DNA of 64,000 bases from Saccharina japonica (lineage: Eukaryota; Sar; Phaeophyceae; Laminariales; Laminariaceae): the NCBI GenBank assembly GCA_008828725.1, contig MEHQ01004461.1, positions 853,681 through 917,680 of the forward strand. Direction: 5' to 3'. The position numbers and the translations under genes are program-made. This document shows, one piece after another, positions 12,141-23,895 of this stretch. Each line of letters opens with the position of its first letter. Within the stretch, counting starts at the first letter, position 1. The notes under the pieces are model-generated. The model was not told where the DNA came from and searched no databases. It was given only the letters and a program-made list of their open reading frames with translations.

Positions 12141-13542
12141 ACCGCACACGCACGCACACGTGACACATGGGACACAGCAGTGCTCGTACAGCAGTAGTGG
12201 TGGGATAGTATTTGCAGAAGAAGTAGAAAAGGATGCATCGAAGAAGGGGCTGAAACTCTCGACCACACCTGCCTACTACGTAAGAAATCCACTTGGTTTG
12301 TGTTTGCTGTTTGTCTTATATATGTGGGGTCTGGGTTATCATGTGCCCGAACTCCGAAAATAATTAATTAACTCTATTTCTGGTACGAAATAATAAAATT
12401 GGAAATGCGATCTACAGTAGTAATTATTTTTTGTTTTGCCCAGATTGCACCCCCGCACCTGAAAATAAATAATTAAACATCAAAAAATGATTTGCCCAAA
12501 TACCGGTACAGTATTATTTGTCGCGGCTTGCGCCAGATGCACGACAGGCCGCACATACACCATGCAAGCACAGGCAGGCAGCAGGCAGCAACGTAGAAGA
12601 GAGAGAGAGGTGTGGTGGCGATTGCTGATGACGGATGCAAGCCTCCGATGAAGCAACCACTAATAGCCACAGCAGTAAACGGCGGACCCGGCACAGTAAT
12701 GTCTGCTGCTTGTGCTTCTAGGCGGGGCTGTGACCTCGTTTGTGTTTGCTGCATATTGTCTGATGTCTTGTAGATTTCTGAAGTGAGCTTCAGGAAAGAA
12801 ACACAAAAAAATATATGTACGTATGAGCAGTTGAGGTACGTACTCCTATTTGATCAAAGCGACCATTACATTTCAGGCCAAAGTGAGAGTGGGTCAGTCA
12901 CACATATCAGCACAACAGAAAGGTAGATGGTGGATTACGGACCGCTTGCTCCGATAAACACAGCTAGCCACAGCAGTACAGCGCAGATGGGTGTATCACC
13001 CAGGCACGGTGTTACCTGCTGCTGGTGCTTATGCAGAGTAGTAACGTTGTGCTCTCTGCATGTTCTGTTTCTACCTGTCTGTGGTATACCGATATGTCTG
13101 CGCTCTCCTGTGTGTGCGCATGACCAGCTCGTGAAATCAGGGCAAACAACAGGACATCACGTATTATTTACTGGCACCTACGTACAAAAAAAAGCCTCAC
13201 GCAGAGAAACCAGGGAAATCGGCTTATCCACTCCCGCGGGAAAAAAAACTTTGAGCGCCCGCCACGCGAGCTACAGTGCTCGGATCGAGCTCAAACCTCG
13301 ACCAATTTGTCCGGCCGGGCCTCCCGTGTCGGGGTACTTAGCGTTTTGCCGAAAAGTGCTCGTGCGAAGAGAAAAGTTGCGAAAAGTGCGAAAAATTCAC
13401 AAACATAACTATCATATGATACCAGTAAATAATCTAAATCCAATCCCTCTTCCCGTGAAAGTGGAAATTTCCGAATCGTCTTTGCTTCAGACCGGATTTC
13501 CGCTCGGAATCCGTTCGGCGCCCTCGCGATCGGTTTCTGGCC
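12141..13542. other. Single-copy part of an inverted segment
   Basis: Found once in this window. It lies between the end of the direct repeat and the inverted repeat. A 253-codon frame at 12927-13688 is the longest reading, but it runs into the repeat and has no known domain, so I do not call it a gene. Confidence 0.45.
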
Positions 13543-14297
13543 CGCTCTTCTCGGGGTCGCGTCCTCAGCCTCCGCCCCCTATTCCCCGCGCGCCACTCTC
13601 GGGTCGCGCCGCCGCCGAGCGCGTCGGACCCGAACTCGGCGGATCTTGCGGAGATGAGGGAATTGGGTTCTTTTTCGAGACAGAATAGTCTATTTTCTGG
13701 CTCCTGGAGATTTGTTTCGTGTCTACTTGCATGTACGTCTCGATCTCGAACTCCGCGCACGTATCTTCTCTCTCTCTCGGACTCTCGCTCGCCACCGCTT
13801 TTCCTCGACTATCTCCCTGGGCGGACGGGTCGCCTTTAGCCTCTTTGACCCCCCTCTGCCTTGCCTCGTCCACCCTAGGTACTACAGCAGCAAGCAGCAG
13901 CAGTTTTTGTACAAACAAAAAAACTCGGTTTATTAGCTGCTAAGTTTTCGCGGGTGGATTATTACTGCTGTACCAGGTATAGTAGCGGTAAAGCAGGCTA
14001 CCAACTAAAAATAAGGACATTATAGGCGAGGTGACGAATGACAGACTGCAAATAATACTGCGTGAGTTCGAGTCCTAAGATGAACTCGTACGTACACCCC
14101 GCTGTTGACACCGATCAATGTTACATGATTATGTTGATGTAGGTACTATGCGACAGCAGCAGTAACCAGTAGCCTACTGAGTCGCTGATCGGGAACAATG
14201 CCGTACTATAGTAGCAGGTATGATGATAGTAGGTGTAGTAGTACGCCTATCTATCTAACTCAGTAGCATGGAGTGCTGTTGAAGTAAGGGTGTACTT
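13543..14297. repeat. Inverted copy of 1854-2606
   Basis: Reverse-complement match to 1854-2606, ending near GAAGTAAGGGTGTACTT. Together with the direct copy at 10290-12140 it shows that a ~2.15-kb segment (12141-14297) is inverted relative to the other copy. Confidence 0.88.
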
Positions 14298-14789
14298 GGT
14301 CATGTACGTACGATTGACGAATAGTACTTGATATCGGTACAGCCATTGATATGCGGCGAAATACGAATAGGAACAATCTAAGAAAATATGCGGGGCATCT
14401 ATTAATAGACACTGTTCGTAGCGTTCTTGAGAACAGTACGTAGTATTATACGTGGAACGGTCACGAGTAAGCATCCAAGGAACGTTGCTGTGGGTCGGTT
14501 AGTACAACCACCCGATAGAGCACATCTAGCCGTAGAGCCGAGCGTGTCAAGGCTGGTTGCGCCCCCCTAGCACACAACCCATCTTCTCAGCTCTGTCTGA
14601 TCTTTTCTTTTGTCTTTTTCCATCTTGGCCCAGAGAGCGCCACCTTTTCAACATCATCATACGTTTCTTCTGAGCGAAGCTGACGAGCACGCCTCACAGC
14701 GGCTCGCGCCAAGCCTCTGGACTAGCACGTCCACCACAATGTCACATGCGGTCACACCGCTAACAGATTATAATCATAACACGTAGTAT

Positions 14790-15370
14790 GTTTGGCGGAC
14801 AAAACTGGAGGTACTGCGCGTACTGGCAGAAGTATCAGGGTTCGATGCACACTGCTCACACTGCGAGCACGCACTACTCGCAGTTATAAACGAAGTTCTG
14901 TATTACTGTACTACTACTATACTGTACGTAAGTAGCAAACTGTTTAAACTTATCCTCCCTACGGATCTGACGTCCGGAGCTTGAGCTCAAGCACAAGCAC
15001 ATATAATATTTAATCTCCCTCTTTTTCGCCACTTTAGTTTTTAGTTTTTTTGTACGTTTACGCCTCGAACCTGATTATTTGTTTCCACCGTGGTTGACCG
15101 CAATGCTGTAGTTTGAGCTCAAGCATATATGTCTTCGATCTCCCTTTTCTTTACCACTGTTTTTTTTTTTTTTTTTTTTTTTGCTTTGTTAATGTCTCGG
15201 ACCTGGTTATTTGTTTCCACGCCGGCTGACAGCAATCCTGCTGTAGTATGCTATTGAGCCTAGCATTTTTGGCGGGCAAAACTGGAGGTACTCGGAGTAC
15301 TGGCAGTATACGAGTGAGGGTTCGATATACTGCTCATACTGCGAGTACTACTCGCAGTATACCGGAGTAA
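14790..15370. repeat. Interleaved tandem duplications
   Basis: The phrase GGCGG.CAAAACTGGAGGTACT occurs near 14793 and 15269. Inside that pair, GAGCTCAAGCA..TAT, TATTTGTTTCCAC and related words occur twice (14980-15105 and 15110-15230). A 23-T run lies at 15160-15182. No gene is recognised. Confidence 0.7.
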
Positions 15371-15499
15371 GATGTACTACTACTGTACTGTGGATATTGT
15401 ACTGCGTGTATTTACGATGTTCGGAGCTCGACGCTGAGAAGACTGTCCGTGTTCGCAGTGACTGAGAGCACCACATATCACAAGAAACGATCGGATAAA

Positions 15500-16290
15500 T
15501 AAACGCGGCTGATAAATATCAGGATCAAGTTAATAAACAAAACCTCAGAAACAAGCCTGAGAAAAATGAGATAGATACCTGGTACTCGTATGTATGTAAT
15601 TTAATTGTGTCCGATTTTAATTCTGAATGAAAAATGCCCTGCACATTGTCGGAAGGCAAATTAAATGTTTTCATGCGGGTATAGGCACCACGGGCTGCGC
15701 TCGGACACATGTGAGGGTCACTAGGCTTCTTATTTTTCGCCACGCGCCAAACATCAAATATCAGTATTCTGCCCCCCCCCCCCGTTGCCAGCTTTATAAA
15801 GCCTCTCGACTTCGTAGCCTTGCCGATCCGTACCAAAACTGAGCCCACCTCGGCTGGTGGTACATTTCTGAGACGAGACTGAGGAACGAGCTTGCGAACT
15901 GAGCATCAACACTTTTGAGCATGTTCTTCCTCCTGCAACACTTGGCATTGCCTTGATTCTGTAAGTATGTGTCAGATATCGAATCACGAGCGATCGCCAT
16001 CAAATTGTCGTAAATACCACACCTATTTATCCTGAGAACTGAGACTGTTCAGGGAACAACACCAAAAACGAGCCTGCGAGAAAAAACGCGACTGATGCGT
16101 TTCTGAGACTGAGACTGAGAACTGAGAAATGAGGTAGCGACCTCAACTTCAACACTCAGCATTTTCCCCATCTTCCTGCAACACTTCCTTGGCATTGCCT
16201 TGAGTAAAAGACGTATGTATGTGTCAGATATCAAAACAACCCGAGCGAGCGCCGTCACATTGTCGTACATAATAAGGATGGTATCAAATA
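15500..16290. repeat. Two-copy ~225-bp tandem repeat
   Basis: The segments 15870-16015 and 16098-16275 share TGAGACTGAGACTGAG, TTCCTGCAACACTT, TTGGCATTGCCTTGA and GTATGTGTCAGATATC. The copies have diverged. No gene is evident. Confidence 0.65.
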
Positions 16291-18462
16291 AACTAGTATC
16301 GCCCTTGTATACAACAAATAAGATGCCGTCACCCATGCGGAGCCCTTGTATGATAAAGCAAATAAGATTACACACCCCCTTGAACGAAATTCAGAGCAAA
16401 ATAACTTCAAACTTAAACCCACTTCAAAATACGCCTGAGCGGGCACACACAACGAAAATGGTGGCTTAGGAAGGGTCTCGTCGAGATATTTCCATAGACA
16501 GACGCGTTGCTCGGCGTTTACTCTCTCCCCGTTACCGAGAAAACCAGCTTCAAAATACCACATTAATTCGTCCGTGCGGGTGTGGTATCTATAACACTGT
16601 GCTGTAACACTCAATAGTATCACATGTACGTGGGATGCGGTACTGTTTGCTCCAGCGGTACCTACTGTATGTAGTACCAAGTCGTACCGATTATTGTGTG
16701 TGTATTGCCTTGTCCTCGCATCGTCGTCTCGTCATCGTCTCGTCGTCTACTCGTATGTATGTGTTCACTTGTTGTACAAGTACAGCACCAGAAATGTGCT
16801 GCTGTACAGGAGTCTACGTAGAAATGGAAAGGCAAGCTTGAAAACGGGGACAGTTGGTTTGCGTCCCCGGACTCGTCCACAATCAGCACCAGGCAGGGAG
16901 TGGCGGTGGGAAGCACTCAGCACGAAGAAGACAGAAGGGCAATACGAGGCAGTGGACGGAAGCTACAGCAAAGCGGAAAAGCGAGGGCTCGTTCGTCATA
17001 ACGTCTAGCACAGGGAGCATTTGTGCCTGCCTCCAAAGTCGGTGAGAAAGCGGGAAGAGTGTGTGACCCCCGCCGGCGATAGTTTTGCGCCGTACAGCAG
17101 TGCTGCCAGCATACTCCTCGCATCGTATAATGCACACTGGTATGTACATAGCTCGAATAATACCGGTACGGATTAGCTACTACGGGTGGCGTGGAGCTAA
17201 GGCGTATCAGATGCGTTCGTTGTGATCTTCCCTGCGGGTGTTCGCGCTTCAAAAGCGCCGATCGCCAGAAGGCCTGCTGCCGGGCAGGTCGAAGCTCTCG
17301 ACTCGCCACCAGGGGGTCGCAACCTGCATTTATTTGTTGTGTTAACTACACACAAGTTATGAGCCATACATACGTACGGGGGTAGGGGTATTTTCTCGTC
17401 CACTGACTGCTGTAACTGTAATATTAAATAGCTCTTCAACACGGAATTCGGGGGGGGAGGTCCCACTTTAGTGCGGTACTCTACATTCGGTATAGTTTTT
17501 GGGGGCAGCAGTTTCTTTTTGTGTATCATACGGTGAAAACAGCCTGGTTCTGCAGGTGCGGCTGACGCATTATCTTTTGTGGCCCATCCTTCATTAGTGT
17601 GCCCCCCGCAATATATCGGGACTTTCACGTCCCCCTGTCACCACGTACAGCAGATCAGTACTACTGCAGTATGTACATATATATGCACCTGGTCCTACAG
17701 CGTTACAATATATACCATGACAGTATGGTAACTACAAAGCAAATTCGACCCAGTGAGATAACTTCACAGATAATATATATATTCGCATACACACAGTAGT
17801 CAGTGGTATGTTTGATTTCAACTGGTGTCACCTGGCATGCCTCTACGCATTTCAAAGCGAAACGTAAACCAGCATAATCCTGTGCCATCTTAGGACGGAA
17901 CTGAGTTGCGATGCCTCTGTCTGGTTTTGTGCACACCCTAACCCTGCTGCATAGCAGCGTACCATCTTTGTGTCGAAGTTTTGTGACCACAGAACTGTTA
18001 TCTCTCTAGGATGAAGAATCGGTACAGACTGGATGTGCTGGATGTCGACGGGTAGAAAGGACGGTTCAACGTGAAGAACACACTCACAACCCGAGGTTTC
18101 TGTTCGGAGCACGGTGCTGGTGAAAGTGATGCTTTCAGACGGCGGGAGGATTGCCGGGACATTTCCCCGGTAGAGCGGAAAGCCTCTCTGGTTTTGTCCA
18201 AATAAATATGTTTTATTTTTCCCGTGCCCTCCCCGCCGCAACACCACTGATTTGCCGAGCGATGCTCCCCTTCTCTTCCTTCCTCGGATGCCGGAACGCT
18301 TTCTCTCGGTGGAGCGAACAACAATGAAACATCACCTGCTATCCTGCCGCAATGGCTCAGAAAGTCGGTACCTACGAGGTACAATTGTCAGACGCAGGGA
18401 AACGAAAAACGCATGTACCCACACTTTTTACACAGGTCGCCAGAGTACCAGCATCTCCCAGC
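16291..18462. other. No gene recognised
   Basis: Frames on both strands reach 143 codons. The best protein-like one is a 131-codon minus frame at 17852-18247, but it has no motif I can name. It could be an unidentified exon or chance. Confidence 0.35.
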
Positions 18463-18690
18463 ACCAGTCGTTTCAGCTTTGGGTATCCTAGGGATTCGCG
18501 AGAACTCAGTAATTAATTTCAGTTTTCAGTACCCTAGGGACTAACGAGAAGTTAGTTATTCCAGCTTTCAGTACCCTGGGGACTCGCAAGGACTCAGTAA
18601 TTTCAGCTTCTCGTACCCTGAGGGACTCAGTACTTCAAAATGACTCGGGGATTCGCGAGTCAATGACTGAGTCCCCAAGACTGGTACTGG
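18463..18690. repeat. ~42-bp minisatellite, cluster 1
   Basis: Four worn units with the core TTTCAG.TTTC.GTACCCTAGGG ACTCGCGAGGACTCAGT, ending in a GCGAGTCAATGACTGAG tail. Cluster 2 at 19530-19860 ends in the same tail. Confidence 0.8.
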
Positions 18691-18748
18691 TACTCTGACT
18701 ACCTTTTGCTTCTTTTTTGTAAAGGGCGATAACGAAATAAGATACTCG

Positions 18749-19505
18749 TACGAGCTGGTTCAGGCATATCACGGCAAATTTCGTCAGTCATGAATGCCGC
18801 ATGCAATAGCAACTCCAATGTCAAATATTTGGTATCATACTGACCGCCATGAACAGTGGAAGAGGGTGACATCGCCAGTTGTTTGTTCAAGGACCTAGAA
18901 CTGGAGCTACCGCCGAAAATGTGGCCCGACCAATCACAGGCCTTCAAAGTGGTCAACAATAGTCAGGCGTTTCCATAGGAAAACATGTTTTTCCTCCATT
19001 TTTGTTTTTTGAACGAGCCGCTTCCAGGTGGTCCAAGGCATGTTCGTACAAAGTTTCACGCAAATATTCGAAGATCTGACTGCGTATGATCATATTAAGT
19101 CATATTTAGCGCCCAAAATCGATTATATACTGAAACTAAGTAATTACGAGGCAACGCCTATTTTTGCACTTTTACCGCACAAAAGTCCAAATGTCCACGC
19201 CGTTTTTTGGAGATAGACCCTGAAATACACGTGTTTTATGCGCTCTACTCGAGCCTTTTACAATTATTTTTTTTTTGTTTTTTTTTCGCCGGAAATTTTG
19301 GATCTCTTAAGACCCAAATTGACCCAAATTTCCCCAAAAAATACAAAACAAACAATATCTGACGGAAAAAAAAAAAAACATCGATTGAAGTCTCGGTTTA
19401 GGGCGCATAAAACACGTGTGCCAAATTTCAGGGTCTATCTCCAAAAAACGGCGTGAACATTGGCCACTGACTGAACTTTCCGCGGTATACTTGAACCAGC
19501 CTGTA
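18749..19505. mobile_element. 757-bp TIR element between minisatellite clusters
   Basis: The left end TACGAGCTGGTTCAGGCATA and the complement of the right end TACAGGCTGGTTCAAGTATA form imperfect 22-bp inverted repeats. The TIR resembles that of the element at 58635-59340. An internal hairpin pairs 19198-19250 with 19400-19455 (GCCGTTTTTTGGAGATAGAC) across an AT-rich spacer. No transposase frame is seen, so it is probably non-autonomous. Confidence 0.6.
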
Positions 19506-19529
19506 CGATTTTCTTTTCTTGTTTTGACC

Positions 19530-19860
19530 CGTTGGCTCGGGACTCGAGAGGACTCGATCTTTTGAGCTTTCGGTACCCTAGGGACTTGCGAGGACTCAGT
19601 GGTTTTAGGTTTCGGTACCCTAGGGGCTCGCGAGGACTGCATCAGTTCAGCTTTCGGTACCCTAGTAACCCACGAGGACCCAGTCATTTCAGCCTTCGGT
19701 ACCCTAGTGACTCGCGAGGACTCAGCCATCTCAGCCTTCGGTACCCTAGGGACTCGCCAGGATTCAGTCATTTCAGCCTTCGGTACCCTAGGGGCTCAGT
19801 ACCTCAAACCGACTCGGACTCACGAGTCAATGACTGTGAGCCCCAATGACTCGGACTCAG
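19530..19860. repeat. ~42-bp minisatellite, cluster 2
   Basis: About six units with the core GCCTTCGGTACCCTAGGG and ACTCGCGAGGACTCAG. A 42-bp unit equals 14 codons, so frames stay open on both strands without being genes. The array ends ~110 bp before the probable start of the receptor gene, so it lies in its promoter or 5' leader region. Confidence 0.85.
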
Positions 19861-19971
19861 ACTCTGACGACGTTTGCACACCTATACTCCCGAACTACGC
19901 AGGAGCAATCGGGATAGACGCCACCCCACAACAACAAGAGGCAGAGGGAGTTGCACACGACAGGCGGGAAC

Positions 19972-20418
19972 ATGGATGTCGATCCCGGGGAGGATGCTGC
20001 TGCGAGGCCCGCCGCGGAGATAGGCTTCACCGCCGGGGACGCTCTCTTGTTCCTGGCGGACTTGGGTGAGGAGCTACCGTTGATAAAGCCTGTGTTGAAG
20101 ACGCTGGGTGCAATCCACGAGAAGGTGGAGACTGTGAAAAGCAATCGGGAGGGGCTGGCGGCGCTGCACAAACGGTGCACGGATATCACGCACAACGTCA
20201 TCGAAAAGTGTAGACGAAGCCCCACCTCGGAGATGGATGTGACTCCGCTGCAGGAGTGTGTCGAGGCCGTCGGGAAATTGGTCGAGCGGTGCAGCCGTCC
20301 GCGAAACAAGTGGTTGATAGCATTGAAGGCCTCCAGGGACAAGAACGAGATCGCTGGATTGAACTCGCGTGTCGACCAGCTTACTGGAGACTTGGGTTTG
20401 GCGGGCATTGCCGCCGTG
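19972..20418 (+). CDS. NLR-like receptor, exon 1: N-terminal helical domain
   Basis: The frame encodes about 149 residues from the Met at 19972; an alternative in-frame Met lies at 19951. It reads as amphipathic helices, with motifs GDALLFLADLGEELPLIKP near residue 25, LAALHKRCTDI in the middle and a terminal NEIAGLNSRVDQLTGDLGL. This pattern resembles the four-helix N-terminal domains of the HeLo, MLKL or RPW8 type that precede NB-ARC in some receptors; that resemblance is from memory and unverified. The exon ends in phase 0 at a GTGAGT donor. From the family pattern I infer that it joins the NB-ARC exon at 26928, whose best acceptor is also phase 0. Small exons in the ~6.5-kb gap cannot be excluded. 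The minisatellite just upstream may influence expression. Confidence 0.75.
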
Positions 20419-20971
20419 GTGAGTAGTTTGGCTAGTGCGGCGTGTCTCCGTTTTGCTCGTAAGAACGATACACACTACTAGTACCTGTTGAACTCTTTCA
20501 GTCACGCTCGTGCGGCTCCTCCCACTGCCCCAACAACGCGGTATCCCCCGTTTAGCACTGCTGATTGTGTGACAAGCATTGCATCTGCTGTACTGCAACA
20601 GTAGCGTAGGCCCACGATTAAGAAGCAACTATGAACACAAGGCTCACTCCTACAGAATAGTACTCTACAACAGCAGTACGTAGCGTTTTGGGGGGACGCT
20701 AAGAAAAATGGATTCAGAAAGTATGCAAAAAACGGTGAGAGTGCTGCACTAAATCCTACCTGGTATATATTAGTCTCTGCTCAAGGTCAAACAAGGATGA
20801 TCTCACAATAAGATGCTGAAGCTTGCTCAGAATACTCGTAGGTGTTTCTTGTTGGCGGCGGGCCCCGTTTTGCTCGTAAGAAGGATACGCACTACTAATA
20901 CCTGTTGAACTCTTTCAGTCACGCTCGTGCGGCTCCTCCCACTGCCCCAACAATGCGGTATCCGAGGGATC

Positions 20972-21280
20972 TACATCATTTGACTTTTTCGTGGCACGTG
21001 TCGCGACACGTGTCGCGATATGTCGCGAAGTGTCGCGACATGCCGCGACAAGCCACGGACGCTGCCGCGGCACGCCGCGGCATGTCGCGGTGAGTGCCGC
21101 GACGAAGTGTCGCGGCGAGTGTTGAGAGGAGTGTCGCGGCGAGTGCCGCTAACCCTAACCCTAACCCTACGTGTCGCGGCTTGTCGGGACATGCCGCGAC
21201 ATGTCGCGAAATGCCGCGGCACGTGTCGCGGTGTCGCGACACGTGTCGCGATACGTGCCACGAAAAAGTCAAATAATGTA
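20972..21280. mobile_element. Foldback/TIR element with internal telomere-like repeat, copy 1
   Basis: The 309-bp element has ends TACATCATTTGACTTTTTCG and the complement of CGAAAAAGTCAAATAATGTA; inverted similarity continues through GTGGCACGTGTCGCGACACG. The interior is GC-rich palindromic words (TGTCGCGACATGCCGCG). At its centre lie just over three CCCTAA units (21149-21168). There is no coding capacity. Confidence 0.8.
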
Positions 21281-22149
21281 GACCCGTGGCACACGTGGGG
21301 TAGTCGCTGGTTTGGTCAGCCAAGCCAGGAATTTGTACCCCTTTTTCTGCCGTCCCACCCTCCCATTTTTATTTCGAGGAGAGGGGGGTAAAAGTAGCCA
21401 GGGTCCCGGGATACGTTTTTTCTTCGTCATTGTTTTTCACTTGTGTTAGATCGGAGGAGTCGAATGGTACCGTCCCATTCGGAGGCTTGGTCATCCGAGA
21501 CAACTGTAGGCCGTACTAGTTAGAAACCCGGCCGATATGATGGTGGGGAGAGAGATACCTTAAAAGTGGGTGGTCGAGATACTTTGGGGGTTGCAGCAGG
21601 ATGCGATACAGGCATCTGGCCGAGGGGAAGAATCTCTCTCCCACGATACACACTACTAGTACCTGTTGAACTCTTTCAGTCACGCTCGTGCGGCTCCTCC
21701 CACTGCCCCAACAACGCGGTATCCCCCGTTTAGCACTGCTGATTGTGTGACAAGCATTGCATCTGCTGTACTGCAACAGTAGCGTAGGCCCACGATTAAG
21801 AAGCAACTATGAACACAAGGCTCACTCCTACAGAATAGTACTCTACAACAGCAGTACGTAGCGTTTTGGGGGGACGCTAAGAAAAATGGATTCAGAAAGT
21901 ATGCAAAAAACGGTGAGAGTGCTGCACTAAATCCTACCTGGTATATATTAGTCTCTGCTCAAGGTCAAACAAGGATGATCTCACAATAAGATGCTGAAGC
22001 TTGCTCAGAATACTCGTAGGTGTTTCTTGTTGGCGGCGGGCCCCGTTTTGCTCGTAAGAAGGATACGCACTACTAATACCTGTTGAACTCTTTCAGTCAC
22101 GCTCGTGCGGCTCCTCCCACTGCCCCAACAATGCGGTATCCGAGGGATC

Positions 22150-22458
22150 TACATCATTTGACTTTTTCGTGGCACGTGTCGCGACACGTGTCGCGATATG
22201 TCGCGAAGTGTCGCGACATGCCGCGACAAGCCACGGACGCTGCCGCGGCACGCCGCGGCATGTCGCGGTGAGTGCCGCGACGAAGTGTCGCGGCGAGTGT
22301 TGAGAGGAGTGTCGCGGCGAGTGCCGCTAACCCTAACCCTAACCCTACGTGTCGCGGCTTGTCGGGACATGCCGCGACATGTCGCGAAATGCCGCGGCAC
22401 GTGTCGCGGTGTCGCGACACGTGTCGCGATACGTGCCACGAAAAAGTCAAATAATGTA
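22150..22458. mobile_element. Foldback/TIR element with telomere-like repeat, copy 2
   Basis: Same as the element at 20972-21280, carried by the 1178-bp duplication. Telomere-like units lie at 22327-22346. Confidence 0.8.
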
Positions 22459-22549
22459 GACCCGTGGCACACGTGGGGTAGTCGCTGGTTTGGTCAGCCA
22501 AGCCAGGAATTTGTACCCCTTTTTCTGCCGCCCTACCTTCCCATTGTTT

Positions 22550-22880
22550 CGAAGGGGGGGGGGGGGGGGGGAGAGAGGGGGGCCCCGGGGGGGGGGGGGG
22601 GGGGGGGGGCGGGTACTTCATTTCGTCACGCCGTAGTCATATGACTCATAGAACCCTCGTCATCCCTACACTGTCCGGACGAGCACGTGGGCTTTTACCA
22701 ACCAGCAGACATGCATTCCCAAGCGCGAAGCGCCGGATGTAATGGGCATTCTAATGGAGCGTTAGCTGCATCCTGCTTAAGAACTTATAAGGGGCGGGGG
22801 GGGGGGTCGTACTCAATTTTGCTTGCCTTATCATTTGACAATGACAACACGCATCCCCATTCGAGACGGAGCAAAGGTGG
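22550..22880. repeat. G-runs and dispersed repeat R3, copy 1
   Basis: Long interrupted G-runs lie at 22554-22610 and about 22795. Bases 22625-22735 (CGTAGTCATATGACTCATAG, then TTTTACCAACCAGCAGACAT) match 48595-48705 in reverse and 45255-45370. A related piece at 22822-22880 (CTTGCCTTATCATTTGAC) matches 43690-43740. Confidence 0.65.
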
Positions 22881-23204
22881 GGGGGTAAAAGTAGCCGGGA
22901 TCCCGGAATACTTTTTTTCTTCGTTATTGTTTTCACTTAAGTTAGATCGGAGGAGTCGAATTGTACCGTACTATTCGGAGACTTGGTCATCCGAGACAAC
23001 TGTAGGCCGTACTACTGTAGTTATAGGAACCCGGCCGATATTATAGTGGGGAGAGAGACCATAAAACTGAGTGGTCGAGATACTTGGGGGGGTTGCAGCA
23101 GGATGCGATAAAGGTATCTGGCCGAGGGGGAAAATCTCTCTCTCCCACGACTCAGAAAACGATAATGACAATGCAAATTGAAAGATATACAATAAAGCTG
23201 GAGT

Positions 23205-23366
23205 TTTCTCGCGATAAAAATTCAAAATTTCAAGGCACGAACCGTGGTGGGGAGGAAGGAGAAAAGCCTACTTTGTGACCCCGGATCTGAGTTACGACTA
23301 CGAACGAAGAAGAGAGAAAGGAAGAGCGAAGCTAATAAATAGGATGGGAAAAAAAAAAAAAAAAAA
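23205..23366 (+). mobile_element. SINE 3' body with poly-A, copy 1
   Basis: Shares TCTCGCGATAAAAA, GAACCGT.GTGGGG, GTGACCCCGGATCTGAGT and a terminal poly-A with the full SINEs at 25039 and 40251. It lacks their tRNA-like head; different sequence lies upstream. Confidence 0.65.
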
Positions 23367-23442
23367 ACGTCATCAGGGACTTCTTCTTCCTCTTCTATTT
23401 AATAGACGTCACTGTTTTTCTTGGGCTGCATAGAATCTACCT

Positions 23443-23704
23443 GGTATTCGCTTTCCATAAACAATCCGCACCAACAATTGATCTGGCAAATAATGTTATA
23501 TTCGGTTCGTTCCAGTAATCTTTGGAGGAGTTTAATGCCTTCCTCCGAAGAACGTTGGAAACACCACTTCACCCCTGAAAGATATAACCGGACGATCAGT
23601 TAATAGTTATCGGAAATATCCGAATGTAGGATTATTTGCCAGATAAATTAAAGTACTCGTAACTTTGTAATTTGTACTGATTGTGGTTGTGGAAAGCGAA
23701 TACA
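23443..23704. mobile_element. MITE M2, copy 1
   Basis: ~260-bp element with inverted ends GTATTCGCTTTCCA / TGGAAAGCGAATAC and inner inverted words ATCTGGCAAATAAT / ATTATTTGCCAGAT. It is noncoding. Confidence 0.7.
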
Positions 23705-23895
23705 AAGCTTGAGTGCAGCCGACTAAAGCAGTTGCTATCTACAGTAGGAAGAGGTACGACGTAGAACAAGTGTTGGCACCCTTTTTATTGCATCGTCTTA
23801 TTATGTAGATGGACACCGCCGTACACGGAGGTGGACATCCAGTGCGGACCAACGTGCTGTATGCTGGGTTGTGGACTGGTTGGGGGTCGCGGGTA

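Larger units (their letters stand above)
20447..22540. repeat. Tandem duplication, offset 1178 bp, inside receptor intron
   Basis: Bases ~20468-21350 recur almost exactly at ~21646-22528. Within each copy, a ~100-bp piece starting CCGTTTTGCTCGTAAGAA and including TGTTGAACTCTTTCAG occurs twice (20447 and 20868; about 21645 and 22046). Bases 21386-21643 are a diverged copy of 22886-23150. No gene is seen. Confidence 0.85.

Noticed and set aside
12927-13688. 253-codon frame
   Set aside because: No recognisable domain, composition changes where it enters a repeat, and the duplicate copy does not preserve it.
13980-14075. Possible tRNA gene (GAGTTCGAGTCC B-box-like word)
   Set aside because: The nearest A-box-like sequence is ~80 bp away and no cloverleaf could be drawn.
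17852-18247. 131-codon minus frame with protein-like composition
   Set aside because: No motif or homology I can name, and it overlaps another open frame; left as unsupported.
19307-19849. Repeat-containing frames of 105-156 codons on both strands
   Set aside because: A 42-bp minisatellite unit keeps any frame open; no start, domain or splice context supports coding.
21149-21168. True chromosome end
   Set aside because: Only about three CCCTAA units, internal to a TIR element, with long unique sequence on both sides.
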